The notes beneath the pieces are model-generated. The model ran no database searches, was not told the DNA's origin, and worked only from the letters and a program-made list of their open reading frames with translations. Positions 30,501-42,596 of a stretch of 64,000 bases of DNA are shown here, piece by piece; position 1 is the stretch's first letter, and every line of letters starts with the position of its first letter. Source of the DNA: Primula veris (lineage: Eukaryota; Streptophyta; Magnoliopsida; Ericales; Primulaceae); the NCBI GenBank assembly GCA_963682055.1, contig OY821742.1, forward strand, positions 6,285,816 to 6,349,815. The letters are read 5' to 3'. The translations under genes were made by a program, and so were the position numbers.

Positions 30501-33482
30501 CAAGCAGTAAAAAGCTCAAGTTTGCAGAAGAGTTATAGATATATACGTATATATAGAGAGAATGTATAATTGAACTCTAAACACCTCTTAGCTTTTTGGG
30601 TAAAAAAAAGTTAAAAGGTGTCTAATATGTTAGCTTTTCTAAGTCAATAATTATCTTTTCAGTCCAAAAAGCTCAGAAGGCTTAAAAGCAGAACCAAACA
30701 AGGTGCAGGAGTAGCAAAAGTTTTGAATAATGTGATTCATATAAAAGGTGATGCATGATATCCACTTATATAACAATGACAAAAAGAAATGATGATGTAT
30801 GTAACTGTTCATCTTTTTTTCATCAATATTCAAATCCCAGAAGCCTAGCTGTAGCTATACGTATTAGGTTAATATGCAATATGCATACAGTGGGTTTCTT
30901 TTTTGTATAACTCGTGAATTGGAGATTATCTTATATAGTTGTTAAATGATGTGCTACAACTGTTAAGAAGATGGGTAATACATTATCAAGTATCTTCAAC
31001 ACACTCCCTTGTTGCAATTTCTTCAGCAAAACAAGTCCAAATCAAATATTCAAATGAGTAACAGCGCAACTTTAAATGTGAATTTTTCCAAGTATCATAG
31101 AAATGTGAATTCATATATAATCATAGCCTATCTTTTTTCCCCTTATCAGGCGTTTGGCGTCCTATCTTACCAAATTTTTGCTCTTTAACAACTGAAAACT
31201 TCAATCTGATTTCTAGCACATTTTCTAAACAGAGATCACTCAAGCCCATCAAAGTATTACGAAGACACTGAAAACAAGTTTTATAAAAACACAGTTACTC
31301 CAGAAATTCTGACCAAATAACAGTTTATTTCCCAATCAAAATGCAACCAATCATCTCAGAGAGGTTATCAATCGTTCAGAAGTCCTCTCACGGTTAGGCA
31401 CATAGAAGCATGACTATATTTTGGAACTTGGATTACATCAACTTCGTCAGCTTGCAACGTGACTCATCTAATATTCGACATTGACTGAAACCTCTTGTTC
31501 TGCTACCAATTGCTCTAAAATTTATTTTAGGTGATCAATTTGTGGAATAGCACCTAGGCAATTTTTATTTTTTTAAAACAGTGATCTTATCCAACTGTAA
31601 ATACAATCAGGGTTTCAAAAATCACCGTGTTGCTCCACTTAATCCCCGTCTAGGCGCCATTTCTGGTATGGTGCCCCGGTTAATATAATACGCTTTGATA
31701 TGATCAAACCCGGGTCTAACCGGTCAACTTGGTCAAAACAATTGGTTTTTTTTATAAAAAAAAAAAAAAATCTATAAATGCTTATTACCCAACCCCCGCC
31801 TTTAATCTGCCTAGCATTTTAGTTATCCGTGGAGATCTATTATTTCCATTTATATTATGTTAATTACTTCATTTAGTTTACCTAAGTATGGAATTATTTG
31901 GTCCCTTATAGGCCGTAAACAGTAGTTACACAAAAGTGTGAGAAGCTTTGTTGTACAAAGTTCATAATATCAGTTTAACTACCCTTTATAAAATGTCAAA
32001 TGAACAAAGTCTTTACGTCAAACCAACAAAGCGATAATGGTTGAACTGTTTTTCCTTCAATAGTTTTTTTTTATGAGTGGAATATGAAGCCCTAACCAAT
32101 CCCAAAAATAATTCAATCAAGTGGTAAACACAAAAATTATGATCGTACAAATTCAATGAACAAGATTATGAAGAAAGAACCCCAAAAAGCGAATTTAGTC
32201 AATCCGAAAAATAATTCAATCAAGTGGTAAACACAACAATTATGATCGTACAAATTGAATGAACACATACCTGGAGTCTAATTTTTGCCCTATGAAGAAA
32301 GAACCCAAAAAAGCGAATTTAGTCAATCCCAAAGATAATTCAATCAAGTGGTAATCACAACAATTATGATCGTACAAATTGAATGAACACATACCAGGAG
32401 TCTAATTTTTGCCCTATTTCATATTTGGAAGCAAAATCTGCAACAGTAGGAAGAGCACCGTTAGTATAGGTGTACAAAATCGGAGTTCCTATAAAGCATA
32501 TTAAAACACAAAAACCACCCAACTATTATCATCAATTAAGTAAAAGAGGAGCAAGCTATGAACATGGATATTAGGTATACACTCCCTTTTCAACAATAAT
32601 GCAACAATTAAGCTGAATACAAGCAGATAAACTACAAAGTATTTACATACTGTACTGAATTAACAGGATATCATGCTCTACATCATTGTTCAGAATATGG
32701 AAATTATAATTTCGTATACTGAATTTCTAAATTTAACGCAAAGCCTCCAAACTACAGCCCAACTTACATGATCTTCCGAATTTTTTATGCTGAGATACCA
32801 AACCAGTCGTGTCTATTTCATTTTGCTACTTATTGATAGTACTTCAATGCACTTATTTTATTTTATTTCATTGGGGGAAAGGATATAAGTTTGGGGTAGA
32901 AAACTAAAGGAAGTGTACTAAAATTCACAGTAAATCCAAATTCTTTTAATATTAATCACAATTGAAAAACAAACCATCAGACTCTTATCAACAAATCACA
33001 TAATCAACAAAGGAGCGATCCATTAACATACATAAATTGTAGATACACGGTCATGTTTCAACGAAAACGCAACAATTAAGCCAAACACATACCTAGAGTC
33101 TAATTTTTGCCCTATTTCCTCTTTTCAGTCTTTCATATATGAGCCGGTTACCGTGTTTTGGTACTATGTATGGAGATAGTCGGTTGCGGAGAGAGATAGA
33201 CAGAGAGATGTGAGACATTCAATAGACCAAAAACAACCCTAAACACAAAATTCAGCCCATATAGGATAATGCATACATTTACTATGGAATAATATTTCAT
33301 CAGTGCCTAAACACAAAGAACAGAAATCGTTTATGGAGTGTCAAATTTTTAAAAATGAACGGTGTCAACTAATCATTTTCAAAATGAAATTACATGTAAA
33401 AAATTGAAAAATTCATATTTTTTAAAATTACAGGTGTTTCTACCCGATAGCCTGCTTTTAGCTTCTGCTCAATAGTATGTTA
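30501..33482. other. Noncoding stretch, possible leader of the RPA-like gene
   Basis: I see no convincing coding exon. On the minus strand, a CT-rich leader-like stretch (33,165-33,225) and several GTATGTG donor-like sites (32,270, 32,390, 33,090) suggest a transcript heading towards the RPA-like exons. A poly-T/poly-A patch lies near 31,750. The tandem repeat at 32,090-32,420 is listed separately. Confidence 0.4.
32090..32420 (-). repeat. Triplicated block of about 115-125 bp with a repeated 19-nt exon-like core
   Basis: Units with CAATCAAGTGGTAAACACAA and TTATGATCGTACAAATT repeat at about 32,115, 32,217 and 32,338. Read on the minus strand, two units contain a short core ending AGACTCCAG^GTATGTG; in one it is preceded by TTCTTCATAG. 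The layout looks like a 19-nt exon between an acceptor and a donor. A further AGACTCTAG^GTATGTG core occurs near 33,095. Confidence 0.55.
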
Positions 33483-33780
33483 TCATTTTATTATAATAAC
33501 TCAACCCAAGTCAAATGAGACTGCCTAATTTAGTCAAAAAAATTTCCAAAAACACCTATATACATTTATATTAATTACAATAATAACATACTCACATAAA
33601 AATTTAGAAAGTAAAAACTAATAAAAATATTTATCTCTTTTTAACAACCAAACATTCTTTTAAATTTTAAACTATGTTTTTTTTTTGTATTATCCACGTA
33701 TTTATATCATAACTATATATATTTTTTATATTTTTATTGCATTACCCGTCTCATACCCAACGCGTTGGCTACGATTACCG
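33483..33780 (+). mobile_element. Short non-autonomous Helitron, copy 2
   Basis: Begins TCATTTTATTATAATAA after A, ends CAACGCGTTGGCTACGATTACCG before T. The CAACGCGTTG palindrome is intact but the terminal CTAG is diverged. Same family as 12,004-12,303. Confidence 0.7.
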
Positions 33781-33844
33781 TATATTCTAACCAAGTGAGT
33801 ACTGTGCACAATGTGACCGATTCAATTTAAAAAAAAAAAAAAAA

Positions 33845-34360
33845 CTTAAAAATGACTACTGTGCAGTACTTGATAAGTACCCCCACAAAATATTATATAT
33901 AGCCATGAGATATACTTAATACTTTCATCAAAGCTACTGCTATACTTATGTATCAAATTTTGGTCCTTTTCAAAACCTTTTTGGAAGTCACTATCTTTCT
34001 CTCCCTTTTGTTGTTATGATTGATTATAAGCTTGACAATTAATATAAACACTACTAAGTTTTTAAGATTTAATACAAATAATCAATGGTGCTAGCTATAT
34101 TTTTTTTTCCTTTTTGTTTCTATCATCATCAATATTTAATGATGCAACATTGATATGCATCAATTCTTACAAAGAAAAAAACTTCTTTTAATTTGTAATA
34201 ATCAAACCGTAATATTGTAGTGAACATTTAACTTTTCCCTATCTTAGTCTCTATATTCTACTGATCCATATATCATGCACTACTCGTAGACTAAAACACA
34301 TACCTATTCTACATATATAATTGATTCATTGTTATTAAATCCTTGTTATTCTACATAAAC
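33845..34360 (+). promoter_or_regulatory. Gene-less promoter/leader copy, plus orientation
   Basis: This is the inverted counterpart of about 47,490-48,100. It contains a TATATATAG box near 33,894, the leader TTTTGGTCCTTTTCAAAACC at 33,959, and the downstream block around ATCAATGGTGCTAGC (34,082). No coding exon follows. Confidence 0.6.
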
Positions 34361-34889
34361 AATTATTTAAAAAAAAATTCTATTAATTTATAAAAGGATA
34401 AATTAACAAAACATACTACTTTTTTAACTAAATTAACAAAAACATACCCAAAAAATTTTCATTATCAAAAACATACAAAACAAATTTAATTCTATTTATT
34501 CTTTTATTTCTCTCTCTCATCTTACTCTCTCCTCCATTATTTTCTATTTCACCAATTCTTCTATGTATCTCTCTCAGATCTTACTCTCTCTCTCCTTCAT
34601 TCTTCTCTGTATCTTTCTTTCATATCACACTCTATGTCTCTCCCCTCCTCCACCACTGAATACCGAGCACTATTTAGATTATATAGACATCCATATACAT
34701 ATAAATACAGATATATACGTACGTAATATACAAATATTACACTGATTGATACCCCATAATATATGAAAAATATATATAATTAGTGAGATTGTTTTCTATT
34801 TATTGAGGTTTTAGACTATTGTAAACCTTGTGGATTTTAAGTTGAAAGAGGAGAATTCATATTTACAGTATTGAGAGAAATACATATGT

Positions 34890-35075
34890 AGGGTATGAAG
34901 TTTTAAAATTAGGGTACGAAGTTTTGAAATTAGGATATGAAGTTTTAAAATTAGGGTATGAACTTTTGAAATTAGGGTATGAAATTTTAAAATTAGGGTA
35001 TGAACTCTTTTTTAGATATTTGATTGTGATTAAGAACATTTAGGGTATGAAATTTTAAAATTAGGGTATGACGTT
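34890..35075 (+). repeat. 21-bp tandem array (first dimer unit)
   Basis: About seven copies of TTAGGGTATGAAGTTTTAAAA-like units, 21 bp apart. The same array recurs in the second dimer unit. Confidence 0.8.
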
Positions 35076-35884
35076 TTATAATTAGCATATGAATATTTTG
35101 TGAATTTTTAATTATTTTTAGAGAGAGATGGGTGATTAGCACGTGTTAGAAAGATGTGCGATTATCGTGTGTTAGGAAGAGAGAGATGTGCGATTAGAGA
35201 GAGAGTTACGGTTAGAGAGAGAGGGGTTAGATTAGAGAGAGAGGTTTGATTATGGTCTGATTAGAATTAGAGAAATAATAAGTATATATAGGTATATTTT
35301 TGATAATTTAAATTATTAGTGTATATTTTTGTTAATATAATAGAGGTATGGTATGTTTTTGTTAATTGCCCCTTTTATAAATTAACAAAATATACTACTT
35401 TTTAAACTAAATTAACAAAAAATACCCAAAAACTTATCATTTTGAAAAACATACCAAACAAAATTAATAATGTTTACTCTGTTCTTTCTCTATCTCTCTC
35501 ATCTTACTCTATCTTTCCTCCATTATTCTCTCTCACCAATTATTCTCAGTATCTCTATCTGATCTTACCCTCTTTCTACTTCATTTTTCTCTGTATATTT
35601 CTTTCATATTACACTCTATCTCTCTCTCCTCTTTCACCACGAAAATCCGTCACTGACTATCGAACACCATGTAGATTATATAGACATTCATATACATATA
35701 AATACAGATATATACATACGTAATACACAAATATTACACTGGTTGATACCCCATAATATATGAAAAATATATGAAATTGGTGAGATTGTTTTCTATTTAT
35801 TGAGGTTTGAGACTATTGTAAATCTTGTAGTTTTTAAGTTGAAAAAAAAGAATTCATATGTATATTATTGAGAGAAATTTATAT

Positions 35885-36060
35885 GTAGGGTATTAAGTTT
35901 TAAAATTAGATTATGAAGTTTTGAAATTAGGGTATGAAGTTTTAAAATTAGGGTATGAAGTTTTAAAATTAGGTTATGAAGTTTTAAAATTAGTGTATGA
36001 AGTTTTAAAATTAGGGTATGATATTTTGAAATTAGGGTATGAACTCTTTTTTAGATATTT
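35885..36060 (+). repeat. 21-bp tandem array (second dimer unit)
   Basis: About eight copies of the ATTAGGGTATGAAGTTTTAA unit, longer than the array in the first dimer unit by about one repeat, so the arrays changed length after the dimer formed. Confidence 0.8.
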
Positions 36061-36502
36061 GATTGTGATTCAAAACATTTAGGATATGAAATTTTAAAAT
36101 TGGGGTATGACGTTTTATAATTAGCATATGAATATTTTGTGAGTTTTTAGTCATTTTTAGAGAAAGAGATGGGTGATTAGCACGTGTTAAAAAGAGATGT
36201 GATTATCGTGTGTTAGAGAGACAGATGTGCGATGAGAGAGAGAGAGTTGCGGTTAGAGAGAGAGGTTAGATTAGAGAGAGATGTTAGATTAGAGAGAGGG
36301 GTTAGATTGTGGTCTGATTAGAATTAGAAAAATAATAAGTATATATATATATATATGTTTTTGATAATTTAAATTAGGGAAAATTATCAAAATATACAAT
36401 TATTTTAAACTAATTACCAAAAAATTACACTCCAACACTTTATTCTCAAAACATACAACTAATTAAAATTATAAATACTAAATAATTTATATTTTTTTAA
36501 CA

Positions 36503-36563
<61 letters not shown>

Positions 36564-36568
36564 CAAAA

Positions 36569-36700
36569 ATGTCAACTACAATATTCGTCCTCTCTCCGCC
36601 ACCTATCTCCACCACCTTTCGCCACACCTCCCTCCATCTCCGATCCCGTCACCACCTCCTCAAATGCCAATCCTTCATCTTCCCCACACTCATACTTTAA
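36569..36700 (+). CDS. 43-codon open frame after a CT-rich leader, function unknown
   Basis: ATG at 36,569 follows a CTCTCT and TATATA stretch typical of a plant promoter and leader. It opens 43 codons (MSTTIFVLSPPPISTTFR and onward) ending in TAA at 36,700. The peptide is rich in Ser, Thr, Pro, His and Arg with almost no acidic residues, a composition reminiscent of organelle transit peptides. It could be a captured first-exon fragment of a host gene or mere chance. I recognise no domain, and no downstream exon was found before the minisatellite begins. Confidence 0.2.
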   Translation: MSTTIFVLSPPPISTTFRHTSLHLRSRHHLLKCQSFIFPTLIL

Positions 36701-36912
36701 CATCAATCTCCACCGTTCGATCAAAACTCATTCCATTAAGAATTTCATTTTTATATTTTTTATATGAATTAGGATTTTGTTTTTCTTCGATCGGAACGAT
36801 GCTCATTTTTGGGGCATAATTGGTAAGTAATTAAATAATTGTGAATTTATCGCTTTCATTTTCCACCCTAACCATACACAATATATTTTGTTTTCATTAA
36901 CACTTCACTTTC

Positions 36913-38575
36913 TTTGTATTTTTGTTATTCATACACAATATATCGTTTATACATGCTCTTTAATACAGGCATACACAATACACAATTATGCATGCTATTA
37001 AATACAGGCATACACTTTTTATACATGCTCAATAATACAGACATACACAATACACAGTTTATACATGTTTTTTTAATACGGACATACACAATACACTATT
37101 TATACATGCTCTTTAATACAGGCATACACAATACACTATTTATGCATTCTCTTTAATACAGTAATATTTTATACATGTTATTTAATACATGTATACACAA
37201 TACACAATTTATACATGTTTTTTTAATACGAGCATACACAATACATTATTTATGCATGCTCTTTAAGACAAACATACACAATACACAGTTTATATTTAAT
37301 ACGGACATACACAATACACTATTTATACATGCTCTTTAATACATGCATACACAATACATATTTTATACATGCTCTTTAATACAGGCATAAACAATACACA
37401 ATTATACATGCTATTAAATACAGGCATACACAATACACTTTTTATACATGTTCTTTAATACAGGCATACACAATACACTTTTTGTACATGCTCTTTAATA
37501 TAGACATACACAATACACAATTTATACATGTTTTTTAATACATGCATACACAATACACTATTTATACATGCTCTTTAATACAGTAATACATAATACTTAT
37601 TTTATACATGCTATTTAATTCATCCATACACAATACACAGTTTATACATGTTTTTTTAATACGAGCATACACAATACATTTTTTATGCATGCTCTTTAAT
37701 ACAGACATACACAATACACAGTTTATACATGTTTTTCAATACGAACATACACAATACACTATTTATACAATACATGCATACACAATACATATTTTATACA
37801 TGCTCTTTAATACAGGCATACACAATACACAGTTTATACATATTTTTTAATACATGCATGCACAATACACTTTTGTTACATGCATACACAATACACAGTT
37901 TATACATGTTTTTTTAATACGGACATACACAATACACTATTTATACATGCTCTTTAATACAGGCATACACAATACATATTTTATACATGCTCTTTAATAC
38001 ATGCATACACAATACACAGTTTATACATATTTTTTAATACATGCATGCACAAAATATTATTTATACATGCTATTTAATACAAACATACACAATACACAGT
38101 TTATACATGTTTTTTTTAATACGGGCATATACAATACATTATTTATACATGCTCTTTAATACAGGCATAAACAATACATATTTTATATATGCTTTTTAAT
38201 ACAGGCATACACAATACATTGTTTATACACGCTCTTTAATACAGTCATATACAATACATTCTGTATCCATTGACAGTTTATACATGTTTTTTTAATACGG
38301 ACATACACAATACACTATTTATACATGTTTTTTTAATACAGACATACACAATACATATTTTATACATGCTCTTTAATACAGGCATACACAATACATTGTT
38401 TATACACGCACTTTAATACAGTCATACACAATACATTCTGTATCCATTGACACTGTCCATTTTTTTGTTTTTTTTCTTATTATTCATACACAATACACTT
38501 TTTATACATGCTCTTTAATACAGGCATACACAATACATAATTTATACATGTTTTTTAATATGAGCATACGCAATA
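36913..38575 (+). repeat. About 40-bp minisatellite array
   Basis: Roughly 40 units of about 40 bp. Each combines TTTATACATGCTCTTTAATA or TTATACATGTTTTTTTAATA with a CAGGCATACACAATACAC-type half. Two main variants (CTCTTTAATACAGG and TTTTTTAATACGG) alternate irregularly. Frames through it are repetitive translations, not genes. Confidence 0.88.
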
Positions 38576-38589
38576 CATTATTTTTATAT

Positions 38590-39400
38590 ATTTTTATGAT
38601 TTTGGATTTTTCTTGGTTTTTTTTCCCACTTTTTTGAGATTTTTCGGGTTTTTGACTTTTTAAAGTTTTTTTCAGCACTTTTTTTGTTTTTTCGGCTTCT
38701 CGACTTTTGTGAAATTTTTTCATTGTTTTTGTGATTTTGGATATTTTTTGGGTTTTTTACCAATTTTTTGGGTTTTTTCGGTTACCGACTTTTTTAAAAG
38801 TTTTTTCAGCATATTTTGGGTTTTTTTGAATTCTGGACTTTTTTGAACTTTTTTCATTTTTTTTTGTAATTTTGGAATTTTCTTGTTTTTTTTTACCATA
38901 TTTTTGGGCTTTTTTCGGGTTCTCGACTTTTCTGAACTTTATTTTTATTTATTTTTGTGAATTTGGATTTTTCTTGGTTTTTTATTTTTATTTTTTGCCA
39001 CTTTTTTGGAGTTTTTTCGGGTTCCCGACTTTTTAAAGGTTTTTTCAGCACTTTTTTGGTTTTTTCGGGTTCTCGATTTTTGTGAACTTTTTTCATTCTT
39101 TTTGTGATTTTGGATTTTTCTTTGTTTTTTTTTTTTACTTTTTTAACCATTTTTTGGGCTTTTTCGGGTTCCCGACTTTTTAAAAGGTTTTTCCAGCATT
39201 TTTTGGATTTTTTCGGATTCTCGACTTTTTTGAATTTTTTTCTTTTTTTTGTGAATTTGGATTTTTATTGGTTTTTTTATTTTTTAACATTTTTTTGGAT
39301 TTTTTCGGGTTCCCGACTTTTTTAAAGGTTTTTCCAGCATTTTTTTGGTTTTTTTGGCATCTCGACTTTTTTGAATTTTTTTTGAATTTTTTGTTATAAT
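38590..39400 (+). repeat. T-rich tandem array with CGGGTTCCCGACTTTTT core
   Basis: About six diverged units at roughly 90-150 bp spacing share TTTTGGATTTTTCTTGG, TTTTTCGGGTTCCCGAC and TTTTTCAGCACTTTTTTGG. It is strongly strand-asymmetric. Minus-strand frames read lysine/glutamate-rich repeats (KSREPEKTKKVLKK), which I treat as by-products. Confidence 0.75.
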
Positions 39401-40302
39401 TTTATTTTTTTCGGTTTAGAAGTCATTTTAACATTAAATAAGATAGTATTTTATGGGAAAAAAATGATGATTTAGAAATAGAGAGGAGAGAGATAAGAGA
39501 GAGGAGAAAAAGAAATTTTTTGATAGCTGAGGAGAAATATATATTTTTTTCTATTTTGGGTCAATTGTTTGTTTTGGGAATAATTTGTTTGGGTTGTATG
39601 TTTTGGTAATATTTCATAACACATTGTATGTTTTGGGAATTGACCATTTAAATTATTAGGGTATGTTTTTGTTAATATAATAGGAATATGATATGTTTTT
39701 GTTAATTGCCACTATTTATAAAATTACAAAATAGTAGTAAACACTTTTACACAGAAATTAAAATAAAAATAATTGTCATCTAATTATTAACTTGCCTTCT
39801 AACTTCTCACAAATTATAATTGCACCCTATCATCAAATTTTGCCTCCCCCTCTCTCTCTCTCAACTATAATTGTCTTTTTTCATCGAAGATTTTATTATA
39901 ACGAGTTACATATTTTATTGGACCAAGTGAGCGGGTAAGAGGTAGAGAAATTTAAACTTTGATCATTTGTTTAAAAACATAGAGATTAGCTTAAAAATAA
40001 TTGAAAGAATTTAATCGATCTGCCAACATAGGGAGGGAAAAAGAAAAAAAAAATACACCATGTTCACATAGGGAATATCTAACTTCGACCAAATACATGA
40101 TAAGTTACAATAAACAAGACAAGTACTGTTTTTACAACACTAACACAATTTATTGTTATAAAATCACAGGTGGGGCTTTTGTTTGAAGATAAATTTGGAT
40201 TTATAGTTTTATACTAATCGGGACATTCCTTAAAACTTGGATGGTAAAGACAAGATTAAGGTTTTTTGGTAGACAACGCAAAACTTACTTTTCAATACTT
40301 TT

Positions 40303-40508
40303 CACTATAAGAAAAAAAATCTTTTAGCATCATAAAAAAAAGAAAAAAATCGGTTATATTGCTAAAATGGTTATACCTAAATTTTAGCAACAGTTTAGTA
40401 ACAATTTATGTTGTTATTTATTGCTAAACCGTTAAAATTTAACAACAAACATTTTACCATCATAACTCAAAAAGTTTTATAATACTAAAAAAAATTCTTC
40501 TAGCAGTG
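40303..40508. mobile_element. 206-bp CACTA-like miniature element
   Basis: Starts CACTATAAGAAAAAA and ends with the inverted partner TTCTTCTAGCAGTG, with TTT on both sides as a 3-bp target duplication. Internal TTTAGCAAC and GTTGTTATTTATTGC blocks are also roughly palindromic. No coding capacity. Confidence 0.6.
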
Positions 40509-40849
40509 TTTATTTGTGAAGTAAAATTCTTGTTTGGTATAATAAAAAAGCATAGGTTTTTAGATTCAAATTTAGCAAAAGCTTACTTTTCCAGAAGTAT
40601 CATATGCCATACTTTTACTTGAAAAGTAATCTTTATCACTGTTTATATGTTAATATTTCATTCGCAGAACAATGATTTCACTTATTCATTTTTCATAAAT
40701 CATGGTAACGAGAAAATTATGAAAAAGTATATATAAATGTTATTTAATTATCAAAAACACGAACAATTTTAAATATTATTACATATATTACATGATGCTA
40801 GCACACATATTAATTCTTTTTATTATTTGTTTTTAACTTTGATGCTGCA

Positions 40850-41005
40850 GTACTACATTATATGTATCAAATCTTAAACAAACTTGAAATTTCGGAATTT
40901 TAAAAATTAAATATGTTTTTATGTACTAATCAATGATTCTCCCTAATAAAACTGATAAATTTACTATGCTTACCACGACACAAGTTTGATCCTTGACACA
41001 TCAGC
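40850..41005 (-). repeat. Fragment of the promoter/leader repeat
   Basis: Shares AATCAATGATTCTCCCTAAT and CTTACCACGACACAAGTTTG with 10,070-10,130 and 28,180-28,240. Homology stops at TTTGATCCTTG. Confidence 0.65.
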
Positions 41006-41427
41006 AATGCGTGTAAACCAGATATGTAAATGATTTTTAAAAAAAAAAAAAAATTAATCATATAGTTCAAAAGTTAAACTACATTATTAAATTTTGAAAA
41101 TTTTTATTTTGTTAATTTTAATAAAAGTTATTGACTGCTCAAACTTTGCACATGATTTCATAATGAACTATTATTTTGATACGAATTCCAAATTTGAGTT
41201 GCTTTAGATGCAAATGAAGTCAAGTAGAATCGTTATCGTGATTTTTTTTCTTTTTTGGTCAAATTATGGTGATGTTCAATAGGCAATGATATGTCTTCTT
41301 TAGTTTTCTTAATTGTATCCATGCACATTGTGATTTGGATCATTGTTCATGCCGTCTTGGCATCTTGCATCTTTTCCCTTTGAAACTTACAGCCTAGAAA
41401 ATAGAACTACTTGCCAAAATAGAACTA

Positions 41428-42009
41428 ACGCTTTAATTAATCATATGGATATCCCACCTTGCTGAAAACATTTTTTACTACCAGAACATGCTTTAATAAA
41501 AGAAAAAATAGCTCAAGAACATACCCGCATCAAAATTATTGATTTTTATCTTAGAAGCTGAAAATTTTGCAAATACAAAAAACAAATTAGCAATGTGAAT
41601 GTACATAATTACAAGTTAAATGTATTTAAAAAACAAGCTAAGATCATGTGCATTCGGCAATTAGGTTTAGTTATCATAATTAGCATAACTGTACAGACAT
41701 ATTCAACTTACGGAATTGGGGTCAAGACCTGATATTGTGTGCACTCCATGCTGATAGTTTTGGAAGGGTTATGTGTATTTTTTTTGACAAAAAGTATATA
41801 ATCATACTTATAAGGAGTATACGGGTTGCGTAAGATGAGATGTATGAATAATGAATCTCATTAATCTTAAAGATTGATTTATGTTTGTTGGTTATTTAAA
41901 CTAATCCGACTCAGGCTCACATCTAGGCTTCTAGCTGCACTAACTTGTGATTTTTTGTTAATTATTCGTAAAAGTACAATTATTATTGTTGCTTGTGAGA
42001 CGTGAAAAC
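41428..42009 (-). repeat. 3' flank of the HMA-DC1 gene, paralogous to 27,400-27,952 (inverted)
   Basis: Inverted counterpart of the 3' region of the truncated HMA copy. The bases around 41,960 are where the truncated copy's exon 2 has been joined. No gene was seen. Confidence 0.75.
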
Positions 42010-42500
42010 TACCGTTCTTTCTTTAAACCAAATATATTATATAAGAAATATCAAAGCTAGATTTGAACTTTCAAAAGTTGTACCACCAATGAAGAATTTG
42101 GGAAAAAACTACACCCGGAACCCACCAAACAAATTTAAAAAATCTACAGTAAATATCATGAATGCATGATGCTCCAGTAAGAACAAAAATATAAAGCAAA
42201 GGAAATTTGATGCTACACTGGAATCTCTGGAAATGTAATCTTAATATAAACAATTATATTTAAAGAAATATCAAAACCAAACCTATAATTTGGACTTTCA
42301 AAAATCCATACACCATATAAATACTTCCAATGAGGAATTTCCATCTTTTTAGGAACAAAACAACACCCTTGGAACTCCAAAGTTGGAACCCACAAAACAA
42401 ATTATAAAATCAATACATCACAATGGTCCATTAAGAACAAAAAGTAAAAGAAAAGGAGTTGCAGTACTAGACTGGAATATCTGGAAATGCAATCTTAATA
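42010..42500. repeat. Tandem duplication of about 250 bp downstream of the HMA-DC1 gene
   Basis: Two diverged units share AAGAAATATCAAA, TTTGAACTTTCAAAA or TTTGGACTTTCAAAA, and a closing ACTGGAATCTCTGGAAATG or ACTGGAATATCTGGAAATG (about 42,218 and 42,472). Confidence 0.7.
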
Positions 42501-42596
42501 AAAAACAACTGCACATCTGACCTTATTTCACCTATTACTACCACCCACCATGATATATATACTTACTATATGTTGCCCAAGCAACATCGGAAACGA

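Larger units (their letters stand above)
36377..39645. mobile_element. Nested 3.3-kb MULE-type element filled with tandem repeats
   Basis: Flanked by ATTTAAATTA at 36,367-36,376 and 39,646-39,655 (9-10 bp target duplication). The uninterrupted sister sequence near 35,320 carries one copy, confirming insertion. Termini: left GGGAAAATTATCAAAATATA, right (inverted) GGTCAATTCCCAAAACATA. It carries a CT-rich leader with a 43-codon frame, a long 40-bp minisatellite and a T-rich array. No transposase. Confidence 0.78.
34396..39714. mobile_element. Composite MULE-type element, dimeric and carrying a nested insertion
   Basis: TTTATAAAA occurs at 34,387-34,395 and 39,715-39,723, a 9-bp target duplication. 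Ends are inverted: left GGATAAATTAACAAAACATA, right (inverted) GGCAATTAACAAAAACATA. The body is two direct copies of a unit of about 1 kb: 34,396-35,371, and 35,372 onward to 36,376 plus 39,656-39,714. The second copy is split by the element at 36,377-39,645. Neither copy has a transposase, so it is non-autonomous. Confidence 0.7.
39724..41427. other. Noncoding mosaic of duplicated segments
   Basis: No gene was seen. 39,930-40,200 matches 25,470-25,570 and 1290-1680. 40,850-41,005 is a leader fragment. 41,120-41,400 loosely matches 49,250-49,440 in the same orientation. Confidence 0.6.

Noticed and set aside
36914..37917. Frames with repeated IHNTQ/YMLFNTG motifs
   Set aside because: Translation of the 40-bp minisatellite.
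38502..39150. Lysine/glutamate-rich minus-strand frames (KSREPEKTKK type)
   Set aside because: They come from the T-rich tandem array and have no start context or domain.
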